DNA of 12,271 nucleotides from an uncultured Atopobium sp. (GTDB lineage Bacteria > Actinomycetota > Coriobacteriia > Coriobacteriales > Atopobiaceae), in assembly GCA_946647055.1 (NCBI GenBank), contig CAMPCT010000048.1:1-12271 (forward strand). The letters are read 5' to 3'. Made by a program: the position numbers and the translations under genes. Below, one piece after another: positions 5,693 through 12,178 of this stretch (positions are counted from its first letter, which is position 1; each line of letters begins with the position of its first letter). The notes under the pieces are model-generated. The model ran no database searches. It had not been told where the DNA came from and saw only the letters and a list, made by a program, of their open reading frames with translations.

Positions 5693-6580
5693 ATGCTAGT
5701 CAACCTTCGAGACATCTGCGCCATCGCGGAGCAGAACAACATGGCCATCGGGTCGTTCAACGCCCCGAGCTTCGAGGCCGTGCGCGCCACGCTCGACGCC
5801 GCCGAGCAGACCGGCTATCCGGTGATCCTGTCCCACGCCGAGGGCCACGACTCCATGGCCCCGCTCGACAAGATCGGCCCCACCATGGTGGCCCTGGCCG
5901 AGCGCTCGAGCGCCCTCGTGTGCGTGCACCTCGACCACTGCGAGAACCTGTCCTACATGCGCCGCGCCCTCGAGATGGGCTTCACCGGTGCCATGTTCGA
6001 TGGCTCCTACCTGCCCTACGACGAGAACGTCGCCAACTCGCAGCGCGCAGCAGACATGTGCGCCAACTATGACTGCGGCCTTGAGTGCGAGCTTGGCTCC
6101 ATGGGCGCCCGCGAGGCCGGCGAGCGCGACGAGGGTGGCACCGCCGAGGAGTCCGGCGCCATCTACACCGATCCCGACCAGGCTGCCGCCTTCATCGAGG
6201 AGACCGGCCTCGACATCCTAGCCTGCTCGTTCGGCACCGTCCATGGCATCTACAAGGGCGAGCCGCACCTGTCCTTCGACGTCCTGCGCGAGATCCGCGA
6301 GCGCGCAAACGTGCCCCTGGTCATGCACGGCGGCTCGGGCGTCTCCGACGATGACTACCACAAGGCCATCGACGCAGGCATCCGCAAGATCAACTACTTC
6401 ACCTACGGCTCCATGTTCGCTGGCGAGGCCGCCCAGAAGTGCATCGCCGACAAGCGCGTGGACAACCCCGACGCCCTCGTGTACTGGCACAACATGACCA
6501 TGGCGGCCTACGAGCGCTACCTCGAGGTCACCATCGAGACCATGAAGGTCTTCGCCAACGGCGCCAAGCCCGTTGCATAA
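5693..6580 (+). CDS. Class II ketose-bisphosphate aldolase (fructose/tagatose-bisphosphate type)
   Basis: This 295-aa TIM-barrel zinc aldolase cleaves a ketose 1,6-bisphosphate to DHAP and an aldose phosphate. Visible features are D81 and H82 in VHLDHCEN (catalytic Asp and zinc His), the FDGS substrate loop (102-105), E132/E134 in ECELGSMG, zinc ligand H184 in GTVHGIYKG, H212 with the phosphate loop MHGGSGV (211-217), and KINYFT (232-237). The length fits class IIB enzymes such as GatY/KbaY and short FBAs (about 285-310). AAAGGAG at 5681-5687 supports the ATG at 5693 over an upstream frame start at 5660. GatY-type enzymes usually need a GatZ-like partner, and none is seen. Fructose- or tagatose-bisphosphate, or an uncommon ketose phosphate, are all possible. 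Confidence 0.9.
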   Translation: MLVNLRDICAIAEQNNMAIGSFNAPSFEAVRATLDAAEQTGYPVILSHAEGHDSMAPLDKIGPTMVALAERSSALVCVHLDHCENLSYMRRALEMGFTGAMFDGSYLPYDENVANSQRAADMCANYDCGLECELGSMGAREAGERDEGGTAEESGAIYTDPDQAAAFIEETGLDILACSFGTVHGIYKGEPHLSFDVLREIRERANVPLVMHGGSGVSDDDYHKAIDAGIRKINYFTYGSMFAGEAAQKCIADKRVDNPDALVYWHNMTMAAYERYLEVTIETMKVFANGAKPVA

Positions 6581-6625
6581 GGAAGCACGACCAACCCCGC
6601 CGCATTCTCACGTAAGGAGCCACAC

Positions 6626-7093
6626 ATGGCAGACATCGCCGAACTCTTCAAGCCCGAGCTGGTCTTCTTTGACATCGAGGCCACTGGCAAGGAGGACTTC
6701 TTCAAGCAGCTTGGCGACAAGCTCGACGAGCAGGGCTACATCCAGGACACCTGGTATGACGCCATCGTCACGCGCGAGAAGAACTTCCCCACGGGCCTTC
6801 AGGCGCCCGAGATGGGCGTCGCCATCCCGCACACCGACCCCGAGCACCTCAAGAAGGCCTACATGGCCGTCGTCGTGCCCAAGACCCCGGTCCCGTTCGT
6901 CCACATGGGCACCATGGACGAGATGGTGGGCGCCGAGTTCATCGTCAACCTGGGCGTCGAGCACCAGGAGAACCAGGTCGAGGCCCTGCAGAAGCTCATG
7001 GGCATGTTCGTGAACTCCGACGCCGTCGCCGAGCTCAAGGCCCAGACCACGGGCGAGGGCATGGTCGAGGTCATCCGCAAGTACCTTGCCTAG
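6626..7093 (+). CDS. PTS system EIIA component, fructose/mannitol superfamily (EIIA-2)
   Basis: This 155-aa cytoplasmic protein accepts phosphate from HPr and passes it to EIIB Cys10. The EIIA-2 fold is shown by the active-site strand APEMGVAIPHTDPEHL with the phospho-histidine at residue 69, a VVPKTPVPFVHMG strand, and the C-terminal helices QVEALQKLMGMFVNSDAVAELKA. The length is typical (about 150). TAAGGAG at 6613-6619 precedes the ATG at 6626. It is the last gene of the operon, 45 nt after the aldolase. Only 26 nt separate its stop from tRNA-Glu, with no terminator between. Together with the EIIB and EIIC genes it completes the transporter. Confidence 0.94.
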   Translation: MADIAELFKPELVFFDIEATGKEDFFKQLGDKLDEQGYIQDTWYDAIVTREKNFPTGLQAPEMGVAIPHTDPEHLKKAYMAVVVPKTPVPFVHMGTMDEMVGAEFIVNLGVEHQENQVEALQKLMGMFVNSDAVAELKAQTTGEGMVEVIRKYLA

Positions 7094-7103
7094 TCATTTA
7101 GGC

Positions 7104-7109
7104 TATACT
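7104..7109 (+). promoter_or_regulatory. Possible -10 box for tRNA-Glu
   Basis: TATACT lies 10 nt before the first base of the mature tRNA, giving a start only a few bases upstream of it. No good -35 is found 16-18 nt upstream, where the end of the EIIA gene lies. Read-through from the PTS operon is an alternative source of the transcript. Confidence 0.4.
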
Positions 7110-7119
7110 TGCGCTTGCC

Positions 7120-7194
7120 GTCCCCGTCGTCTATCGGTTAGGACGCAACCCTTTCAAGGTTGAGAGGCGGGTTCGACTCCCGCCGGGGGCACCA
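7120..7194 (+). tRNA. tRNA-Glu (anticodon UUC)
   Basis: The 75-nt sequence folds as a full cloverleaf. The acceptor GTCCCCG pairs with CGGGGGC (one G-U), and the D-arm reads GTCTATCGGTTAGGAC. The anticodon stem CAACC/GGTTG encloses the loop CTTTCAA with anticodon TTC. The T-arm is GCGGG-TTCGACT-CCCGC. Discriminator A and an encoded CCA (7192-7194) complete it. The anticodon and the typical GTCCCCGTCGTCTA start identify glutamate. It stands alone between the PTS operon and a convergent gene. Confidence 0.97.
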
Positions 7195-7203
7195 GGACAT
7201 CAG

Positions 7204-7236
7204 GAGGGGCCGCTGCCTGCTTGGCGGCGGCCCCTC
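7204..7236. terminator. Strong hairpin after tRNA-Glu, probable bidirectional terminator
   Basis: Bases 7204-7217 pair with 7223-7236, a 14-bp stem with one T-G pair and the 5-nt loop TGCTT. It lies 9 nt after the tRNA CCA and between convergent genes, where a shared terminator is expected. No T-run is present on either side, so it is GC-type rather than canonical. Confidence 0.65.
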
Positions 7237-7252
7237 TGCATGCGGACAGACC

Positions 7253-7267
7253 GCGGGAGTCGAACCC
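7253..7267 (-). repeat. Inverted 15-nt copy of the tRNA-Glu T-arm
   Basis: GCGGGAGTCGAACCC at 7253-7267 is the exact reverse complement of GGGTTCGACTCCCGC in the tRNA-Glu T-arm (7169-7183). The match stops sharply on both sides. It lies 3 nt beyond the stop codon of the minus-strand membrane-protein gene. No other tRNA part or CCA is recognisable next to it, so it is a fragment, not a gene. Confidence 0.6.
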
Positions 7268-7270
7268 TTG

Positions 7271-8311
7271 TTACGCGCGGGGCGGCCTGGGGCCACGCAG
7301 GGGCACGCTGAAGCTCGTGCCCAGGATCATGTTCACGATCCACACGAAGAAGAGCAGCACCAGGATGGGAATCACGCAGTTGGTCACGATGAGCACCGCA
7401 AGCGCCTCGATCAGGCCGTTGAGGGTGTCCCTCGCCTGGTCCACGAAGCCGACGGCAGCATCAGAGAGCGAGCCGACGGCACCCGTGACGGCGGCGCTTG
7501 CGTTCGAGGCGGCCTCGGCGGCGGACTGGCCGACGTTGGAGAACCACGAGCCGAGCATGTCGAGGACGGTCGCCTCGCCAACCTCCTCCTCGGTCGCGGG
7601 CTGCTCCTCCGTGACCTCGCCCTGGCCCGTCTTCTGAATGGGCTCGAGGGTGGTGGTGTCGGTCTCGGCGAGTTCCGCCGCCATGGCCCGCGTGCGCTCG
7701 ATGTCGGCGGAGTAGGTGCTCTCGATCATGTCGGAGACGTAGATGCTCGCCGGCACCACGAGCGCGACGGCAATGCCAAAGAGCAGCATCTTGGCGCCAA
7801 GGCGGCCAAAGGGCTCGCGCCAGCCCCAGGGGAGCCAGAGCGCACAGACGAAGCATGCCACCGCAAGCGGGACGAGTATCCTGAACGCCGCGATGCCAAA
7901 GAGCGTGAGCAGGTACTTCTCGAGGTAGATGGCCGCCATGACGATGAGGAAGTCGGAGCTGAGGTCGACGAGCTTCTGGGCGATGGGCGTGCCCGCGTCA
8001 CCGGGGAGCAGCGAGAGGGCGCCGGCGGCGGCGGTCGATGCCGCGGCAAGCCCGGTCACGGTCTCTGCCTTGCTGTCGAGGGACTCGATGCTGGCGGTGT
8101 GGTTCTCGGGCTTCGAGGCCCAGTCGGCCACGAAGAACGCCGAGACGAGCGCCAGTGCCACGAGGGCGACGGTGATGGCAATCCGAACGGGAAGGCTCAT
8201 GCCCTCGACGAGATGGTCATCGGGTGGCTCGTGCGGTGGCCTGGACAATGGCCGCATGGCGGTCTCGCCCGCGAATCCCGACTCGTCCCGCAGCCTGATC
8301 TCTTCTCCCAT
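7271..8311 (-). CDS. Multi-spanning membrane protein, function unknown
   Basis: I do not recognise a named family for this 346-aa protein. The N-terminus is polar and proline-rich (1-37). Predicted spans are about 41-64, 120-142, 145-163, 173-193 and 303-330. An acidic, Thr/Glu-rich extramembrane stretch lies at 195-250 (ETDTTTLEPIQ, EEQPATEEEVGE). An Ala/Ser-rich, likely amphipathic helix lies at 260-300 (AAEAASNASAAVTGAVGSLSDAAVGFV). The start at 8311 was chosen because AGGAGG lies about 5 nt upstream on the minus strand (8317-8322). The open frame extends to 8854, but that part overlaps the neighbouring gene and reads as Ser/Arg-rich shadow. It follows the two helical-repeat genes after 94 nt, so it may share their transcript or have its own. 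Confidence 0.8.
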   Translation of the reverse strand: MGEEIRLRDESGFAGETAMRPLSRPPHEPPDDHLVEGMSLPVRIAITVALVALALVSAFFVADWASKPENHTASIESLDSKAETVTGLAAASTAAAGALSLLPGDAGTPIAQKLVDLSSDFLIVMAAIYLEKYLLTLFGIAAFRILVPLAVACFVCALWLPWGWREPFGRLGAKMLLFGIAVALVVPASIYVSDMIESTYSADIERTRAMAAELAETDTTTLEPIQKTGQGEVTEEQPATEEEVGEATVLDMLGSWFSNVGQSAAEAASNASAAVTGAVGSLSDAAVGFVDQARDTLNGLIEALAVLIVTNCVIPILVLLFFVWIVNMILGTSFSVPLRGPRPPRA

Positions 8312-8405
8312 GGGGACCTCCTCATCCTCCGGCCCAAATGCCGTCGCACACAAGTGTATGCCAAATGACGAGCACGGTCTCGATCGTGGTGAGCGATTGC
8401 CTCGG

Positions 8406-9374
8406 CTACCAGTCAAAGCCCTCTCGCTGGGCGAAGGCGCGTGCGGCCTCGGCAAAGCCGGGCTGCTCGCCTGCCCAGTTGACGAAGTCAGGCGTGTCCA
8501 CGACGATGGGGTCCGCCTCGTGCACGGCCAGCACGGCCTCCTCGAAGCTGCCGGGCTCGTAGGTGGGCCGGTCGGGCAGGTAGGACTCCACGAAGACGGG
8601 CCGCATGAGGGCGTAGGCGCCACCGCGACACTGGGAGGCGAGCCCGTTGAGGGCGCGCCGCGCAGCCGGCAGGCGGTCGAGCTTGTAGAGGAGCAGCGCG
8701 TTTGCCAGGTAGTACCAGGCGTCCTGTTCGTAGCGCTGCGACAGGAAGTAGAAGCGGTCCTCGTCCTCGAGGCGTACGAGCGCGAGCGCGAGCGTGTGGT
8801 GGGTGCCCATCTCGTCATTGCGGCACAGCTCGAGGACCTCCTCGCAGACGCCAACCGCCATCCTGAAGCGCGCCGTCTCGAGGCAGGCGCGGGCGATGGT
8901 GTCCATCAGCCTCAGGCGCGGCCGCAGGAAGACGTCATCCCAGGCAGAGGCCCCCATGACGACGTCCATCGACGGGCCTACGGGCTCCAGACCCTCGTCG
9001 AGCCCGATGAGCCTGTCCAGCACCTCGTCGGGGCTGGCGGACGAGAGGAGGGTGGCGATGACCTGCGCGTCGAGGTTGTCGGGGCACTCCTTCGCCATGC
9101 GGAGGCAGGATTCTGCCATGGCCTGCCTTCGCTCCTCGCTGTGGGCCATGAACTCGTCGTCATCGAGCAGGTCGTCCCCGTCGAGGTCGCGCTCGAAGGT
9201 GTCTATCGCACGGGCCAGGTCGCGGAAGGAGCGGTCGTCCGGGTGGGTGAGGAAGGTGTCGGGATCCTTCCTGACGGCAGCGAGGAGCTCGGCGAAGCCC
9301 TGCTCGGAGAGCTTGCCATGCTCCTCCTCGTGCCTTCGGGCGCAGCGGAGGTAGAGCTCGTCCCACGCCCTCAT
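8406..9374 (-). CDS. TPR-like helical repeat protein, second of a tandem pair
   Basis: This 322-aa soluble, mostly helical and acidic protein has no signal peptide or membrane span. TPR-like helical pairs are seen at about 85-125, 158-200 (TIARACLETARFRMAVGVCEEVLEL, then HTLALALVRLED) and 215-245 (QDAWYYLANALLLYKLDRLPAARRAL). This pattern is seen in bacterial proteins described as tetratricopeptide or ST7-like; a specific function is not predictable. The ATG at 9374 overlaps the stop of the upstream gene (ATGA), with AGAGGAG 7 nt upstream, so the two are translationally coupled. The open frame upstream of this (to 10103) is shadow. The region RPRLR-RFRMA-CEEVLEL-RLED matches RPYLR-RYRMA-SEQLLEL-KLED in the neighbour at 9371-10396. 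Confidence 0.85.
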   Translation of the reverse strand: MRAWDELYLRCARRHEEEHGKLSEQGFAELLAAVRKDPDTFLTHPDDRSFRDLARAIDTFERDLDGDDLLDDDEFMAHSEERRQAMAESCLRMAKECPDNLDAQVIATLLSSASPDEVLDRLIGLDEGLEPVGPSMDVVMGASAWDDVFLRPRLRLMDTIARACLETARFRMAVGVCEEVLELCRNDEMGTHHTLALALVRLEDEDRFYFLSQRYEQDAWYYLANALLLYKLDRLPAARRALNGLASQCRGGAYALMRPVFVESYLPDRPTYEPGSFEEAVLAVHEADPIVVDTPDFVNWAGEQPGFAEAARAFAQREGFDW

Positions 9375-10396
9375 CGCGCGCTCCTCTTGGCGTCCTCGCG
9401 GGCTCCCGAGACGACGCATTCCTGCGCGGCGATCCAACTGCCCAGGGGTCCGTGCTCCTCGGCGTAGCGACCCTCCTGGAGCAGCACCGCCCCCTCGCTC
9501 ACGGCAAGGATGAGCTCGTCCTCGCTGAAGGGCTGGCAGGCAAGGCGCGAGAAGACGCCGTCGGCCAGCTCGTCCTGGCGCGAGAGGGTGAGCGCGGCGC
9601 GGGGGTAGGCGTCGACGAGGGAGGCGAGCAGCGTGCGGGCATGCTCGTAGTCGCGCTGCTTGTGGGCGAGTGCGATGCGCGCGATCGTGGTCCAGGCATC
9701 CTCGTGCAGGCTCCTGGGACGAATCTTGCGGGTGTGCTTCGCCAGCTTCTCGAGCGACGGCAGGTCCTCGAGCTTCGCGTAGGCATAGGCGCAGGTGAAG
9801 CGGGCGTCCGACTCGTCGAAGGGGTCGAGCTCGAGGAGCTGCTCCGAGAGCTGGGCTGCCATGCGATAGCGTCCGCAGACGAGCGCCCTGGTCGCCTGGG
9901 TCGAAACCCACCGCAGGTAGGGACGCATGGCGAGGTTTCCTGCCAGCTCGGACTGGTCGCCCGAGGGCAGGTCGGCCGTCGCCTCGCGCCGACGTCGCTC
10001 GCAGTCGCGGCGGACGCGGTCGGACCCGTCCGCAAGGAAGCGGTAGTACCCCTCGAAGCCCTGGACGCGCGCCGCGGCAAGCATGCGGCGGGCGTCGTGG
10101 CACTGGTCGTCCAGCTCGATTGCCTCCTCGAGCATCTCGGTGGCCGACTTGATGAGCTTGTCCACCTGCTCGTTGGGCGCGAAGGGGAGGTCATAGTCGA
10201 CGAGGACGGTTGCCTCGGCGACCAGGTGGAACGCGCGGTCCTCGTCAGACTGGGGAAGCGCGTCGCGGTTCTGCGCGTACCTGCGGCCAAAGCCCGCGAA
10301 CGCCCGGGCCGTGCCAAAGGCGTCGAGCTCGCCCACCGTGCGGGCGAAGCGCAGGCCAAGACGCTGGTAGTCCTCGAACCGGGGGTCGTATGACAT
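9371..10396 (-). CDS. TPR-like helical repeat protein, first of a tandem pair
   Basis: This is a 341-aa soluble helical protein. Helical repeats are recognisable at about 85-110 (LEEAIELDDQCHDARRMLAAA), 166-192 (TQATRALVCGRYRMAAQLSEQLLELDP), 195-225 and 235-265 (IALAHKQRDYEHARTLLASLVDAYP), the last two typical TPR-type A/B helices. There is no catalytic motif, signal or membrane segment, so a scaffolding or protein-binding role is the usual guess. The ATG at 10396 is 3 nt from the stop of the MurE-like gene, with GGGAGG (10404-10409) inside that gene's end. The stop overlaps the next ATG. It is paralogous over most of its length to the gene at 8406-9374. Confidence 0.87.
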   Translation of the reverse strand: MSYDPRFEDYQRLGLRFARTVGELDAFGTARAFAGFGRRYAQNRDALPQSDEDRAFHLVAEATVLVDYDLPFAPNEQVDKLIKSATEMLEEAIELDDQCHDARRMLAAARVQGFEGYYRFLADGSDRVRRDCERRRREATADLPSGDQSELAGNLAMRPYLRWVSTQATRALVCGRYRMAAQLSEQLLELDPFDESDARFTCAYAYAKLEDLPSLEKLAKHTRKIRPRSLHEDAWTTIARIALAHKQRDYEHARTLLASLVDAYPRAALTLSRQDELADGVFSRLACQPFSEDELILAVSEGAVLLQEGRYAEEHGPLGSWIAAQECVVSGAREDAKRSAR

Positions 10397-10399
10397 TGC

Positions 10400-11950
10400 C
10401 TACGCCTCCCTCGTGCCAACGTGCTCGAGGATGGCGGCTGTGAATACGTCGCCGTCGGTCTCCATGGGAAGGAACTCGTCGCCCACGTGCTGACGCGTCT
10501 CGTCCCCCTTGGCGAGCAGGCACACGAGCCAGTCCTCGCCGGAGTCGAGCGCCATCTCCACCACGTGGCGTATGGCCTGCGTGCGGTCGGGGATGACCAG
10601 GTAGTCCTGGCCCTCGGGCGTGTTGGCGACCATCTCGGCGCAGATGTCCTCGACGCGCTCGTGGGCGGGGTCCTCGGCGGTGTAGACGAGCAGGTCGGCC
10701 CACCTGGAGGCCTCCTGGGGCAGCTCGCGGCGGCGCTCCTGGGCCTTGTTGCCCGGTGCCCCCATGACCACGGCTATCCGCCTACCGGGGAACTCCTTGG
10801 TCACGGAGGAGAAGAAGCGCTGGTACGAGAGGGTGTTGTGGGCGTAGTCGACGATGCCCAGCACGTGCTCGGTGCTCGTGCGGAGCAGTTCCATGCGACC
10901 GGGGACGGAGCAGCGCAAAAGGCCGTCACGCACCTGCTCCTGGGGAATGCCCAGCAGCTCGCAGAAGGCGATGGCGCACAGGGCGTTGTCCACGTTGAAG
11001 AGGCCGGGCATGTCCACGCTCATCTTCCCGGTCCAGCTGGGGGTGTGCGCGACGAAGTCCGTGAAGCCAAAGCCCGGGGTGACGTCCTCTGCCCAGATGT
11101 CGGCATCGGTGCGGGTCGCCGAGAAGGTCAGGAGCCGCGGGCACCGGCTGGCGGCGTCCATGACCCGGTCGAGCTGGTCGGTGTCGAGGTTGACCACTGC
11201 GGTGTCCGTGTGCTCGAAGATGCGCAGCTTGGAGGCAAAGTAGTCCTCGAAGTCAGGGTGCTCGACGGGGGAGATGTGGTCGCGCCCGATGTTGAGGAAG
11301 GCGCCGGCGGCAAGCCTGAGGCCGCTCACGCGGTCGTACTTGAGGCCGTGGCTCGACACCTCCATGATCATCGGCGTGTGACGCGAGTCACGTGCGTTTG
11401 CCAGGTGTCGCCACAGGTCGGGCGCCTCGGGCGTGGTGTTGTGGCTCTCCTCGCGCTCGATGCCGTCGTAGGTCTCGATGGACCCCATGATCGAGGCGCG
11501 CGAGTAGGGCTCCCCGGCGTCGACGATCGAGCGCAGCATGTAGGCGACGGTGGACTTGCCCTTGGTGCCCGTCATGCCCACGACCGGGATGTCGCGGTCG
11601 GGGTGGCCGAAGGCCTCGGCCGAGACGATCGCCATGGCGCGGCGCACGTCCGAGACGACGAGGCGCGGGGTTGGGCCTGCGACCTCGCCGAGCGACGAGA
11701 CGAGCGCCTCCTCGCAGAGGTAGGCGACTGCCCCCGCAGAGAGCGCCGAGGCCAGGAACGCCGGCCTGAAGGCTGCCCCCTTGCAGCAGAAGACGTCGCC
11801 GTGGCGCACCACGCGTGAGTCGCAGGCGGCACCCGTGACGGGGAGGGCGATCGTCTCGGGGGATGCCGAGACGAGCAGGCCGGCCTCGTCGAGCAGGCGC
11901 GCGAGGGTCTGGAAGGTGGTGCCGTGGGTGATGTTCGTATTCGTGTCCAT
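10400..11950 (-). CDS. murE: MurE-like UDP-N-acetylmuramyl-tripeptide ligase
   Basis: This 516-aa cytoplasmic Mur ligase probably adds the third amino acid to UDP-MurNAc-L-Ala-D-Glu in peptidoglycan synthesis. Seen in order: an N-terminal UDP-binding domain (DSRVVRHGDVFCC, 44-56), the ATP P-loop GMTGTKGKST (125-134), NTTPEAP (171-177), MEVSSHGLKYDRV (196-208, with the likely carbamylated K204), N319-A323, PGRMELL (350-356), DYAHN (368-372), and C-terminal GAPGNKAQERR (398-408) and TAEDPAHE (424-431). The meso-DAP motif DNPR is absent; EDPAHE with GAPGNK resembles the L-lysine-type enzymes of streptococci, so lysine or ornithine is the likelier substrate (inference). The ATG at 11950 was preferred to 12016 because the extra 22 residues are unlike the family and span a TATACT box. 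A second, non-housekeeping MurE-like ligase cannot be excluded. Confidence 0.88.
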   Translation of the reverse strand: MDTNTNITHGTTFQTLARLLDEAGLLVSASPETIALPVTGAACDSRVVRHGDVFCCKGAAFRPAFLASALSAGAVAYLCEEALVSSLGEVAGPTPRLVVSDVRRAMAIVSAEAFGHPDRDIPVVGMTGTKGKSTVAYMLRSIVDAGEPYSRASIMGSIETYDGIEREESHNTTPEAPDLWRHLANARDSRHTPMIMEVSSHGLKYDRVSGLRLAAGAFLNIGRDHISPVEHPDFEDYFASKLRIFEHTDTAVVNLDTDQLDRVMDAASRCPRLLTFSATRTDADIWAEDVTPGFGFTDFVAHTPSWTGKMSVDMPGLFNVDNALCAIAFCELLGIPQEQVRDGLLRCSVPGRMELLRTSTEHVLGIVDYAHNTLSYQRFFSSVTKEFPGRRIAVVMGAPGNKAQERRRELPQEASRWADLLVYTAEDPAHERVEDICAEMVANTPEGQDYLVIPDRTQAIRHVVEMALDSGEDWLVCLLAKGDETRQHVGDEFLPMETDGDVFTAAILEHVGTREA

Positions 11951-11957
11951 GCTGTTC

Positions 11958-11963
11958 AGTATA
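11958..11963 (-). promoter_or_regulatory. -10 box immediately upstream of the MurE-like gene
   Basis: On the minus strand TATACT is followed by GAACAGC and then the ATG at 11950. Transcription would start at or within a base or two of the ATG. No Shine-Dalgarno sequence lies in between, which fits a leaderless mRNA. No convincing -35 is seen 16-18 nt upstream. Confidence 0.45.
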
Positions 11964-12006
11964 CGTGTGTGGGAACGCGGGGGAGCGGACGGGGCGCCGC
12001 CTGTGA

Positions 12007-12012
12007 TAAGAT
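12007..12012 (+). promoter_or_regulatory. Possible -10 box for tRNA-Val
   Basis: TAAGAT within TGTGATAAGATG lies 14 nt before the tRNA and would give a leader of roughly 7-8 nt. The -35 region is weak. It is divergent from the putative murE promoter, about 44 nt away. Confidence 0.35.
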
Positions 12013-12026
12013 GCACACGCTCATAT

Positions 12027-12102
12027 GGGCGATTGGCGCAGAGGCTAGCGCAGGTGCCTTACAAGCACAAGGTCGGCGGTTCGAATCCGTCATCGCCCAC
12101 CA
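12027..12102 (+). tRNA. tRNA-Val (anticodon UAC)
   Basis: The 76-nt cloverleaf has acceptor GGGCGAT/ATCGCCC, D-stem GCGC/GCGC, anticodon loop CTTACAA with anticodon TAC, and T-arm GGCGG-TTCGAAT-CCGTC (one G-U pair). Discriminator A and an encoded CCA (12100-12102) complete it. The anticodon stem GGTGC/GCACA has a G-A mismatch at its outer pair, which is mildly unusual. The anticodon and GGGCGATT start assign valine. Confidence 0.96.
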
Positions 12103-12113
12103 GCTGCCTAAAG

Positions 12114-12178
12114 GGGTCGCTGACCCTTGTCCCGAGGGCACTCTTCGAGGAAACCCTCGGGACAAGGGTCAGCGACCC
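12114..12178. repeat. Perfect 25-bp inverted repeat with 15-nt loop after tRNA-Val
   Basis: Arm 12114-12138 is the exact reverse complement of 12154-12178. The loop 12139-12153 contains a small CTC-TTC-GAG dyad. Each arm also contains its own short palindrome: GGGTC-GCT-GACCC (12114-12126) and GGGTC-AGC-GACCC (12166-12178), so the single strand could fold as one long hairpin or as three. It starts 11 nt after the tRNA and may end its transcript, though no T-run is present. Confidence 0.85.

Noticed and set aside
7120..7194. Integrated element bounded by tRNA-Glu att sites
   Set aside because: No integrase or phage gene is present, and the only repeat of the tRNA end is a short inverted fragment rather than a direct repeat. 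It was kept only as a possible scar in the findings.
7160..8368. A 402-aa plus-strand open frame starting inside tRNA-Glu
   Set aside because: It begins in the tRNA and runs antisense to the membrane-protein gene, with a composition typical of shadow frames.
7929..9467. A 512-aa open frame on the plus strand opposite the membrane-protein and TPR-like genes
   Set aside because: It lies antisense to two well-supported genes, has no domain-like pattern and no ribosome site, and is explained by GC-rich codon bias.
10421..11818. A 465-aa plus-strand open frame opposite the MurE-like gene
   Set aside because: It is low-complexity Gly/Val/Asp/His-rich shadow of a gene with clear Mur ligase motifs.
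11956..12165. A 69-aa minus-strand open frame containing MTDSNRRP
   Set aside because: It is the typical false translation of an antisense tRNA (here tRNA-Val), not a protein.
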